A model generated the notes under the pieces. That model did no database searches. It was not told the origin of the DNA and saw only the letters and a program-made list of their open reading frames with translations. The position numbers and the translations under genes are program-made. This document shows, piece by piece, positions 23,822 to 31,434 of a stretch of DNA of 64,000 nucleotides. Numbering within the stretch: position 1 is the first letter of the stretch; each line of letters starts with the position of its first letter. This DNA is from a virus. The stretch is from positions 47,870-111,869 of the IMG/VR virus record IMGVR_UViG_3300028864_000019; one strand, 5' to 3'.

Positions 23822-24160
23822 AAGTGAGATAGCTTATCGTAAGTTTACTGAAATTGATTTGCTAATTACCAATAACTTATAATATAAATATCATTACAAT
23901 GATTCATCTAGTATATAGTCAACTATTTATACTGAATACCAATTAAGATTAAGTATTCAAACTTGACTTTCATTGCATATCTAGTATAAATAATCAAGCC
24001 ATATACTAGATAAATATTGTAGTGATACCATATCATAAGTCTAGTAATTACATATCAATTCTTAAACTTATGATATATATCTATCTTTTGAAATTAGAAT
24101 AATCTTATTCAGAATATTCTTTCTTTTGTGATATGTATTCCTCCTTCAAGGAGGGGTATT
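23822..24160. other. 340-bp spacer with nested inverted repeats
   Basis: No gene. Arms TACAAT-ATCTAGTATAT (about 23894-23916) and the complement ATATACTAGAT-ATTGTA (about 24001-24023) enclose an inner pair, AGTCAA...GAATAC with GTATTC...TTGACT. A further pair, CATATCATAAG with CTTATGATAT, lies to the right. It separates the 208-aa protein gene from the membrane-protein genes. Confidence 0.6.
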
Positions 24161-24163
24161 TTA

Positions 24164-24790
24164 TTAATAGCATAATACTTTTGCTATATCTTCCATATTC
24201 ACATCTAATTGAGTTATTTTAAATTGAGTATCATTTTCTGCTTCATAATCTTTATTTGTATTTTGGATTATTATAAGTCGTGGCATTGTTAGTTCTTCTT
24301 CCCCTGTTTCTTCGTTTATTGCCCTTGTTTTATCCAATATGGCATTTATAGTATCGTTATCTTTAAATCGTTTTAAATCTATATAATCATGTCTAATTTG
24401 CATTTCTACAATTTGATAATACATGTTTCCATCAAATTTAAAAGATACATATAGATCTGGTTTAATATTATTAAATACAGGTTCTATCTCTATTTCTTGA
24501 ATATCACATCCTAAAGTTTTCAATCCACACAAATATTCTAAAACTTTTATATTATGAATAGATACTCTTTTTATTTTAGAATCATATGGTACATAAACGA
24601 GTTCGTTGGTTTCTTGATTTTTAAAAACTCTGATATATTCTCCCATTTCAGCAATCTTTTTAAGTCTCTTTCTTGCAACATCATATGCATAACGTTTTTT
24701 TGTAAAATACATATCTGCTATATTTTTTATTGTTGCGTAGCCAATAGTCTCTATAAAATCTATTATCAGTTTATCTCTTTCAACTATCAT
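24164..24790 (-). CDS. replication-relaxation-like winged-helix protein
   Basis: The N-terminus (RDKLIIDFIETIGYATIKNIADMYFTKKRYAYDVARKRLKKIAE) is a winged helix with the opening typical of the replication-relaxation family of Firmicute mobile elements. The C-terminal half (IKPDLYVSFKFDGNMYYQIVEMQIRHD) resembles a nuclease-like beta core with a D...E pair, also typical of that family. It overlaps the FtsK-like gene by ATGA, so the two are translationally coupled. It may guide the ATPase to DNA. Confidence 0.6.
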   Translation of the reverse strand: MIVERDKLIIDFIETIGYATIKNIADMYFTKKRYAYDVARKRLKKIAEMGEYIRVFKNQETNELVYVPYDSKIKRVSIHNIKVLEYLCGLKTLGCDIQEIEIEPVFNNIKPDLYVSFKFDGNMYYQIVEMQIRHDYIDLKRFKDNDTINAILDKTRAINEETGEEELTMPRLIIIQNTNKDYEAENDTQFKITQLDVNMEDIAKVLCY

Positions 24791-26277
24791 AATTTTCTTT
24801 TCCCTTCATTAATTGATTTTTTAGTATTACTAGGTAATTTAGTCTTATCAATAATAGTCATTCCTGTATAATTATCATAAGGAACACAATTAGGTATCTT
24901 AGACATGCCTTCTTCTAGCATTTCCTTTTCTGTTTTAATACGAGTGCCTACTTCTACTAACTTTCTCTTTCCTTGTTTAACTCCATCCCTATGTTGTAAT
25001 TTCTCTAAGTCATCAAACAATGTTCTGTGATTAGGTTTAATAAAAGGTTTTATATATTCATATATTTTTTTATTATCAACTATTGGAACTAATCCGTATT
25101 CCCATGAATCCAAATGATAAACTATTTCTCTTCTCTTTAAATCTAACGCCCTTTTGCTATCATCTGTGGCTATTTCACTTGACTTCTGATTTGCCTGTCT
25201 ATATGATATATTTATATTTGACATTGCTTTTATGAAGCTAGGGATATTATCAACTGTACTTCTTTGTACACTACTATAAAGAAAGACTGAAAGTGAAGCC
25301 CCGTATTGTGCAATGGATTCGATATATCCACTTATTTCTTCTTTAAGTTTCTTTTCATCACTACCATTACCTTTTGTTTGAAAAAGTGCCATCATTTCAT
25401 CAAAAGCAATCAGTATCATAGGTTCTTTTGTAAAAACCTTCTTTAACTCATTATATTCAAAGATATTATCAACTATTGCTTTTTTCCTATAAGGTTTTAT
25501 TTTTGAAATTCTATCAGGTATAATTACTTCTTTTATATATTTCAATACGTCTCTTGTTTTCTCTAAAGTATCTGCAAAAGCTTTAGTATGAATTACATCC
25601 TCATATAGGCAGAGATCATTTTTTGCCACTTGACACAAGTACAATTGTAAATCTTCTGGACTACAATTTACTATTAAATTAGTTATCGTACAATCTTCTC
25701 CTTTTGATTTTCCGCTTCTTGTAGTTCCTGATACTAATAGATGTGGATTTTTTCTCAAATCTCCAAATATAGCATTTCCAGCAAAATCATTGCATATAAA
25801 TAGCTTATAAGGACTTTTCTCTTTAATAATTTCAAATCCCTTTTTGTCATTTTGATTAAATATAAACTTAGCATTTATCCATTTACTAGCCTTTGAATGA
25901 TTAAATATAATACAACAACCTAAATTCTCTTCTATCATATCTCTTTGAGAGTCTAATTTATCAAATGTTAAAGGTGGAACTATATATATCTGTCCAGATA
26001 AACCGTAGGGTGTGAATTTGATTTTATTAAGAGCATAAGTAAAATACATTTTGTTATAAAGCCCTGATAAAGTCATAATATCTAACCATGTATTTTTAAA
26101 TTTATTTATAACCGAAGATTTTTTAGATTCTTTTATTTCTTCTTTTTCCATTATTGCTATACATATTTTTTTGATTTGTTGTTCTAGTCGCCCTTGGCAT
26201 TCTTTTTCTTCAGTGTTATCAGGTATTGTTTTAGGTTCTTTTACTTCTTCTTTTATTTCTTGTTTTAATAATTGCAT
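24787..26277 (-). CDS. FtsK/SpoIIIE/HerA-type DNA translocase
   Basis: Walker A is GTTRSGKS (184-191), preceded by the HLLVSG strand that is standard in this family. Walker B is MILIAFDEMMALF (about 303-315). The last part holds QRSTVDNIP...NINISYRQ, the arginine-finger side of the ring. At 496 residues it has no large N-terminal membrane domain, as in TcpA-like or phage translocases. Together with the small membrane proteins downstream it forms a DNA-pumping or transfer module. Conjugation, phage DNA export and segregation are all possible. Confidence 0.85.
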   Translation of the reverse strand: MQLLKQEIKEEVKEPKTIPDNTEEKECQGRLEQQIKKICIAIMEKEEIKESKKSSVINKFKNTWLDIMTLSGLYNKMYFTYALNKIKFTPYGLSGQIYIVPPLTFDKLDSQRDMIEENLGCCIIFNHSKASKWINAKFIFNQNDKKGFEIIKEKSPYKLFICNDFAGNAIFGDLRKNPHLLVSGTTRSGKSKGEDCTITNLIVNCSPEDLQLYLCQVAKNDLCLYEDVIHTKAFADTLEKTRDVLKYIKEVIIPDRISKIKPYRKKAIVDNIFEYNELKKVFTKEPMILIAFDEMMALFQTKGNGSDEKKLKEEISGYIESIAQYGASLSVFLYSSVQRSTVDNIPSFIKAMSNINISYRQANQKSSEIATDDSKRALDLKRREIVYHLDSWEYGLVPIVDNKKIYEYIKPFIKPNHRTLFDDLEKLQHRDGVKQGKRKLVEVGTRIKTEKEMLEEGMSKIPNCVPYDNYTGMTIIDKTKLPSNTKKSINEGKRKL

Positions 26278-26418
26278 ATCGTTTCCTCCTTTCTTTTAAT
26301 ATATACTATGATATTTCTTATTGATGTGTTACAACTTTTTTATTTTAGAATGTGGAATTTTTAGATTCTTTATTTAGTCTATCTATTTTCCTTACTCGTG
26401 ATCTAACATTCATCATTT

Positions 26419-26520
26419 CTATTTTATTCTCTTTGCTATTACCTTTAAAACAATAAACTGTATATGCAATGGTCATAGAAGCTAACCATCCACCTGCTAA
26501 TATTAATATTTGTTGCATTG
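26419..26520 (-). CDS. very small membrane peptide, possibly frameshifted
   Basis: ATG 26520 with AAGGAG. The 33-codon frame opens with a hydrophobic stretch (ILILAGGWLASMTIAYT). A shift after codon 20, near 26458-26462 (plus-strand TGTGTA), opens a frame that would extend to 26345 and add a basic tail. It is either a real 33-residue peptide or a gene with a 2-nt duplication. Confidence 0.4.
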
Positions 26521-26703
26521 TCTTTAACTCCTTATTGATTTCTTATAATATATACTATTCGATAATGATTTAAATGATACCCATTTAATGAAAATAATCA
26601 TTAAATAATTACAAAAATCAGTCAAAAACATCTAAATTTACATAATTTTTAGTAGTTTTAAATGATTATTTTGATTAAAATAGATATAAACTATAATCAA
26701 AAC

Positions 26704-26750
26704 AAATTAATATAATAACAATTGACAAGTAATATTCTTTGTGATATACT
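26704..26750 (+). promoter_or_regulatory. sigma-A-type promoter of the Vsr-like homing endonuclease
   Basis: TTGACA (26722-26727), 17 nt, TATACT (26745-26750), with the element AAATTAATATAATAA just upstream. The structured leader begins a few bases after the -10. Confidence 0.85.
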
Positions 26751-26756
26751 AATCTT

Positions 26757-26868
26757 AAGGGATAGTTTAGTCTGATCAACTAAATGATAAAGGAGTATCA
26801 ATCGCCCTTCCCTACTATATTTAGGATTGATAACAAATTAAAATACATATTGAAAGGATTGATTGTTA
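26757..26868 (+). ncRNA. structured leader of the Vsr-like endonuclease gene
   Basis: Order: GGGATAG, stem TTTAGT/ACTAAA around loop CTGATCA (26766-26784), TCAATC...GATTGA stem (about 26798-26830) around CCCTTCCCT, then AAAGGA and the start. It is homologous in plan to 16213-16320. Confidence 0.6.
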
Positions 26869-28278
26869 ATGGAAGAAAAGAAAATTAAACAAGAAAAATT
26901 TAAAAAGGTGTTTTTAGATGATTTACCACATGGAGGTAAAGGTGTTAAAAATTCAAGTATAAATTGGTTGGAATCTAAAAATTATAAAGTAAGATTCATT
27001 TATAACAATGTTGAAGGTTGGGTAGAAATTACAGAAGTTAAAAGAGAAAATGGAAAAACTATGTTAGGTATAAAATATTTAGATAATGATATATTTTATA
27101 TATTTACAGGTCACTTTCAACAATGTAAATTAAAAGAATTACTTGGACTAATAAACCATGATTACGTATATAAAGTTAATGAAATAATAAAAGACGAAAA
27201 AAGAAATCTATTAATATTAGAACAATTTTATATAAACGGATATAGATATTATAAATATGAATGTTTGAATTGTAGATATATTGGTACTATAGCTGAAAGT
27301 CATTTAAAAGAAGGAAAAAATTGTTCAATTTGCTCACATCAAAAAGTTCAAAAAGAAATTAATTCAATATGGGCAACTGATAATGAATTAGTTAAATATT
27401 TTGTTAATGAAGAAGAAAGTTATAAATATCCACATTATAGTGAACAATCTATTAAAGTAAAATGTCCTGATTGTGGGTCTATACGAAAAATATCAATAAT
27501 ATCTTTATATATAAATGGATTCACTTGTCCAAAGTGTGGTGATGGAATTTCTATGCCTAATAAAATGATGTTTAACGTATTAGAACAATTATTAGAATTA
27601 GACAATTTCAAAAGAGAATATTCACCAGAATGGATAGGCAGAAGATTATATGATTTTTACTTCATATATAATGAAAAAGAATATATAATTGAAATGGATG
27701 GTGGTTTAGGTCATGGTAATATGGTATATAATGAAAATAATATGACTTCAGAAGAATCCTTAGAAATTGATGACTACAAAGATAAAATGGCTGTTGAACA
27801 TGGAATGCAAAAACCTATTCGAATTGATTGTAATCCCAGCAAATTTGATTATATAAAAAATAATATATTAATGGATGATAGACTAAATAAACTATTTGAT
27901 TTGTCTAAAATTGATTGGAATAATGTTTTTCAATATACTTTAACAAATCAAATGAAAGAAGCTTGTGATTTATGGAATGATGGTAAAAATGTTAAAGAAA
28001 TAAGTAATGTTTTTAAAATTAGTACAGGTGCGATTCGTAGATATTTGAATGATGGAAATAAGTTAAATTTGTGTCATTATAATGGATCTGAAAATAGTAA
28101 GAATAGTAATATAAGAAATGTAATATGTATAGAATATAATTTGATGTTCAATTCCATAACAGAATGTGTAGAACAATTATCAAAAATGTTAAATTTAAAA
28201 TTCAATATATGTAATATATCAGAGGTATGTAAAGGTAATAGAAAAACTCATAATAAATTACACTTTGAATTTGCATAA
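26869..28278 (+). CDS. zinc-ribbon, Vsr/EDxHD-like homing endonuclease
   Basis: CxxC pairs at about residues 130-155 (CLNCRY, CSICSH) and 195-225 (CPDCGS, CPKCGD) give two zinc ribbons. The nuclease core follows: RLYDFYFIYNEKEYIIEMDGGLGHGN (D...E-x-D-G...H), then DDYKDKMAVEHGMQ and IRIDC. This is the Vsr-fold pattern of the EDxHD homing endonucleases. The C-terminus has a helix-turn-helix (WNDGKNVKEISNVFKISTGAIRRYL). ATG 26869 is used; a TTG at 26863 is an alternative. The gene has its own promoter, structured leader and terminator, a self-contained mobile unit. Confidence 0.75.
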   Translation: MEEKKIKQEKFKKVFLDDLPHGGKGVKNSSINWLESKNYKVRFIYNNVEGWVEITEVKRENGKTMLGIKYLDNDIFYIFTGHFQQCKLKELLGLINHDYVYKVNEIIKDEKRNLLILEQFYINGYRYYKYECLNCRYIGTIAESHLKEGKNCSICSHQKVQKEINSIWATDNELVKYFVNEEESYKYPHYSEQSIKVKCPDCGSIRKISIISLYINGFTCPKCGDGISMPNKMMFNVLEQLLELDNFKREYSPEWIGRRLYDFYFIYNEKEYIIEMDGGLGHGNMVYNENNMTSEESLEIDDYKDKMAVEHGMQKPIRIDCNPSKFDYIKNNILMDDRLNKLFDLSKIDWNNVFQYTLTNQMKEACDLWNDGKNVKEISNVFKISTGAIRRYLNDGNKLNLCHYNGSENSKNSNIRNVICIEYNLMFNSITECVEQLSKMLNLKFNICNISEVCKGNRKTHNKLHFEFA

Positions 28279-28283
28279 ATTTT

Positions 28284-28320
28284 TAAAGCTTAGATTAATT
28301 TCTAGGCTTATTTTTTAATT
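28284..28320 (+). terminator. rho-independent terminator of the Vsr-like endonuclease gene
   Basis: AAGCTTAGA, loop, TTCTAGGCTT, then ATTTTTT. Confidence 0.75.
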
Positions 28321-28324
28321 GAAA

Positions 28325-28361
28325 ACAAAAAAGCACCTACAATTAAAAAATGTAAGTGCTT
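28325..28361 (-). terminator. rho-independent terminator of the tubRZ operon
   Basis: Minus strand: AAGCACTTACA, T-rich loop, TGTAGGTGCTT, then TTTTG. It lies just past the tubZ stop and faces the endonuclease terminator. Confidence 0.8.
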
Positions 28362-28384
28362 GGACTGTTATTATTTATATTTGT

Positions 28385-29467
28385 TTAACTCCAAAAATCT
28401 GCATTCATCATATCTCGTAATTTTTGTTTTGTTGCAACTGGCTCTTCCTTGTTTGTATCTTTAGATGTGGTATTATTACTTTTATTTTTACTACCATTTT
28501 CTCTAAATTCAAATACTTTTTCTTCATCTTCTAATTCTTCGTCTTTCATATTATCATAAGCTTCTTGAAGAGTTTGTATATATTCATCTGGACTTGTTAC
28601 CCCACCAAGTACCATTAAATTCTTACTGCCATAATCGGTCTTTCCCCACATTTTAGCTTTAAATAATTCTTTCCATTCATCTTTATCATATATACCCTTT
28701 TCAAATATACCTCCCATATAAGAACAATCTAAATTATTAGGCATTACAAAAGGAGAATTATCCATACTATAATCTACTGCATCTACTAATGATTTGAATT
28801 TATCAGCCAATGGTAATATTACTTTATATTTGTTTGCTGAATTAATCATTTTAGTATCATTAATATCTACTGCCCCTTCTTGTAATTCATATGAATCTAA
28901 AATTAATTTCATACATAGTTTGTTAAATTCGTCTTCATTTTGCATTTTGTCATTGTCTATATATTGATAAGAATTGACTACCCCTTGAACTCTTAATTTT
29001 GTAATTTTTGAATGTAATTTAAGTGCATTTCCTATTGTTGTCTTTCCTTCTGACAATGCTGGCATAGCAACAACTAAATTAATTGCTAATTTTGAATTTA
29101 AATGCCTTAATACGTTAGTTAATGTTGTAAGTGAACCACCTCCAAATCCGCCACCACTAGCTAGATATATTGACGCAACATCATAATTATCTGTTTTATT
29201 AGCAAGGAAATTTATAAATTTACTTCTATCTTTTGATATGCTTTCTTGTGCTACATCTTGATTCCTTCCTGTACCACCACCATTTATTGCCAAGCCATTA
29301 ATAGTTGAATTATAGTGTTTTAATCTCTTCATTTCATTTATGTTAGAGTTCACAAATACACCATCGTATACCGATTGTAATACGTTTTCTGAATTATCTA
29401 ATAAATCCATGAAAGTATCTAATAGTTTATTACCTGTACCACCTGTCCCAATATTTAGTACGTTCAT
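28385..29467 (-). CDS. tubZ: TubZ-like tubulin/FtsZ GTPase (type III partition motor)
   Basis: The N-terminal strand and first glycine loop (MNVLNIGTGGTGNK) and the tubulin signature GGGFGGGS (residues 105-112, in LASGGGFGGGSLTTL) identify a tubulin/FtsZ GTPase of the TubZ/RepX branch. The PALSEGKTTIGNA segment fits the region after the signature. The 360-residue length fits TubZ. The last residues are a charged linker plus a short tail (KQKLRDMMNADFWS), where TubZ proteins bind TubR-DNA. It lies 3 nt after tubR. By family it polymerises with GTP and moves plasmid DNA by treadmilling. Confidence 0.88.
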   Translation of the reverse strand: MNVLNIGTGGTGNKLLDTFMDLLDNSENVLQSVYDGVFVNSNINEMKRLKHYNSTINGLAINGGGTGRNQDVAQESISKDRSKFINFLANKTDNYDVASIYLASGGGFGGGSLTTLTNVLRHLNSKLAINLVVAMPALSEGKTTIGNALKLHSKITKLRVQGVVNSYQYIDNDKMQNEDEFNKLCMKLILDSYELQEGAVDINDTKMINSANKYKVILPLADKFKSLVDAVDYSMDNSPFVMPNNLDCSYMGGIFEKGIYDKDEWKELFKAKMWGKTDYGSKNLMVLGGVTSPDEYIQTLQEAYDNMKDEELEDEEKVFEFRENGSKNKSNNTTSKDTNKEEPVATKQKLRDMMNADFWS

Positions 29468-29470
29468 TTC

Positions 29471-29734
29471 TTAACACATCCCCTTTAATTCTAATAATTC
29501 TTTCATTCCCTTTTCAGTAACAATATAACTTTTTGCATTTTTAACTGATAATCCGTTTTCAATCAATCCTTGGTTGAAAAAATTCAATAATGTATTAGTT
29601 ACTTTTGTTATACTCATTCCTGTTTTATCCATAATTTCTTTTTTAGTAGTACCATTTGTTTTTATATTACCTTTGGTTTTATCATTTTCACTTAAAATAC
29701 TTTGAAGTATTTTAAAATCGTTTTGCGTTATCAT
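29471..29734 (-). CDS. tubR: TubR-like winged-helix centromere-binding protein
   Basis: An 87-residue winged-helix protein (ILQSILSENDKTKG...TTKKEIMDKTGMSITKVTNTLLNFFNQGLIENGL) directly upstream of tubZ. TubR proteins are small wHTH dimers that coat the centromere repeats and link them to TubZ. Assignment rests on size, fold and position. Four spaced repeats (29869-29982) lie just upstream, as expected for its binding site. Confidence 0.8.
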   Translation of the reverse strand: MITQNDFKILQSILSENDKTKGNIKTNGTTKKEIMDKTGMSITKVTNTLLNFFNQGLIENGLSVKNAKSYIVTEKGMKELLELKGMC

Positions 29735-29762
29735 TATTGTGATTTCACCTCACTTTTAGATA

Positions 29763-29791
29763 AGTATAACAAATATATAATTATAAATCAA
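29763..29791 (-). promoter_or_regulatory. tubRZ promoter
   Basis: Minus strand: TTGATT (29786-29791), 17 nt, TATACT (29763-29768), about 30 bp before the tubR start. Confidence 0.7.
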
Positions 29792-29868
29792 TAGTAATTT
29801 TAAAAATATCGTATCTGTATAGTATTTTAATTTTGTAACTGTTTTAATATACTATATGTTTAATATAC

Positions 29869-29982
29869 AAATAGTGTTACTATAGTTGTTAAATACTTTA
29901 TAAATAGTGTAACTATAAAAGTATAGTAGTTTATATATACTATATGGATAGTGTATGATTAGTTTATAAATAGTGTGTAAGT
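29869..29982. repeat. tubC: putative tubC centromere: four spaced repeats
   Basis: Repeats of (A/G)(A/G)ATAGTGTnAnTnT start at 29869, 29902, 29946 and 29968, i.e. 33, 44 and 22 bp apart, all multiples of 11. They lie between tubR (minus strand) and the divergent TubY-like gene (plus strand), the expected place for the TubR-binding centromere. Confidence 0.7.
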
Positions 29983-30150
29983 AAATCTAAAGTATCTCAT
30001 TTAGTAAGTAAAGTAAAGTGAAACTTAAAATATCAAAAACTTAACTAAATATAAATTATCATAAAAACAAATATAATAATAGTGATTACTTTTTATTACT
30101 TTATGGTATACTTATAATATAATTAGAATTCATAAAGGAGTGATTTAGAT

Positions 30151-30894
30151 TTGGATAACTTTAATGATAATGACAAACATATTGTAGATACTGACTTTAT
30201 AGAAGTTGACATAGAAGAGAAATTAGAAAATATGAATATAAATAAAGAACCGTTATATTACACAAGGGTTCAAACAGCTAAAATATTAGGAGAGAATGAA
30301 AGTACTATTTCATATTGGAGCAAGCAATTTCAACCATTATTAAATTTAAAAATTATTAATATGACTAGGAAATATACAAAAATAGACATAGAAAACTTAA
30401 TGTTTATTCAAAAATTACTTAGACAGGATCATTTAACTATCCAACAAGCACTGGAGTACTGCTCAGAAAAAGGTTTTAATTCAGAATCAGGCTTAGTTGA
30501 TAGTTCAAATCCATTAGCTGTTCAAACATTTATATCAGCTATGACGGTAGAGTTTGATAAAAAGGTATCAGAAATGCAGAATACTATTATTCAGCAACAA
30601 CGAGAAATGATAGAAAATTTACAGAGTATAATCCTTCAAAATAATGAAGAACTCAAGCAAGAAATTTGTTTAACAGTAGATGAGGTGGTCACAGAAAAAA
30701 TTAATGATTTTGAAAAGAATCTTATAGAAGATCAGTCACAACAAATCCAAAATAACTTTAATAACATGAGTAATAAAATCATTAATGAAAATACTAAAAT
30801 GATGAATGAGTTCAAATGTATCAAATTAGAAGAAATTCAAAAACAAGAAGAACCAAAAGGATTCTTTAGCAAAATATTCAATTTTAAGAACTAA
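30151..30894 (+). CDS. tubY: TubY-like MerR-type HTH, coiled-coil protein
   Basis: A TTG start at 30151 follows AAAGGAG. Residues of about 28-95 form a MerR-like helix-turn-helix (YTRVQTAKILGENESTISYWSKQF...IENLMFIQKLLRQDHLTIQQALEYC). Residues of about 130-230 form a long coiled coil. The C-terminus EPKGFFSKIFNFK is a short amphipathic or basic tail. This is the layout described for TubY, the third protein of TubZR partition systems of the Clostridium c-st phage type. It is transcribed away from tubRZ across the repeat array. A general MerR/coiled-coil plasmid protein is the alternative. Confidence 0.7.
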   Translation: MDNFNDNDKHIVDTDFIEVDIEEKLENMNINKEPLYYTRVQTAKILGENESTISYWSKQFQPLLNLKIINMTRKYTKIDIENLMFIQKLLRQDHLTIQQALEYCSEKGFNSESGLVDSSNPLAVQTFISAMTVEFDKKVSEMQNTIIQQQREMIENLQSIILQNNEELKQEICLTVDEVVTEKINDFEKNLIEDQSQQIQNNFNNMSNKIINENTKMMNEFKCIKLEEIQKQEEPKGFFSKIFNFKN

Positions 30895-30996
30895 TAACTC
30901 AACATAAACATTAAATATAATATTAATGTCGAATATGGTATTAATTTCTAACCATCAGACAGGTCGTAAGAATGGAGATAGGATTAAAAGAGTATT

Positions 30997-31014
30997 AGTT
31001 GTTGTCTTAAAATT
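30997..31014 (+). repeat. GTTGTTGTCT spacer element, copy 1
   Basis: AGTTGTTGTCTTAAAATT lies in the spacer before the iterons. Related copies lie at 32678-32695, about 35787 and 50129-50153. Confidence 0.4.
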
Positions 31015-31060
31015 TTAAGTCTCAGATTTGACGAGAAGGGCAATACAAGCGATATCTAAT

Positions 31061-31410
31061 AAACAGGACTAATGTAGGACGAAAAATTCAATATTAACTC
31101 TTTACATTGCAATATTGTGATTAAAACTATTAATAATTATAGTTTCGTACTATATCCGTCCTTTTTATCTACCCCAAAAAGCCTTTTTACGTACACCTAG
31201 AGTAGCTTTCATGTACTATATCCGTCCTTTTTATAAATATAGAACCGTTGATATCACTTAATTAGAAGTGTATGGTAATATAGAATAATTAAAGTTGTTG
31301 TAAAGCAACAACAAATATATTTATTAATAGTGGCTTAAAAAGGATTGATTTAGTAGATAAAAAGGACTAATATAGGACGTGACAACAATAAAAGGGACTG
31401 ATGTAGGACG
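31061..31410. repeat. oriV: iteron array, probable replication origin
   Basis: Direct copies of AGGACTAATrTAGGACG lie at 31065-31081, 31363-31379 and (GGGACTGATGTAGGACG) 31394-31410. Two inverted, mutually identical 22-bp copies (core TATATCCGTCCTTTTTAT) lie at 31147-31168 and 31213-31234, 66 bp apart. A half copy is near 31336-31348. The array ends 25 bp before repB, the usual arrangement of iteron-controlled plasmids in which RepB binds the repeats to start replication. Confidence 0.85.
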
Positions 31411-31434
31411 AAAATATATTGAGGTGGGCTATTT

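Noticed and set aside
26757-26790. Hammerhead ribozyme suggested by CTGATCA near GAAA-like bases
   Set aside because: The CTGATCA sits in a hairpin loop rather than in the three-way core, and the conserved GAAA is missing in the Vsr-like leader.
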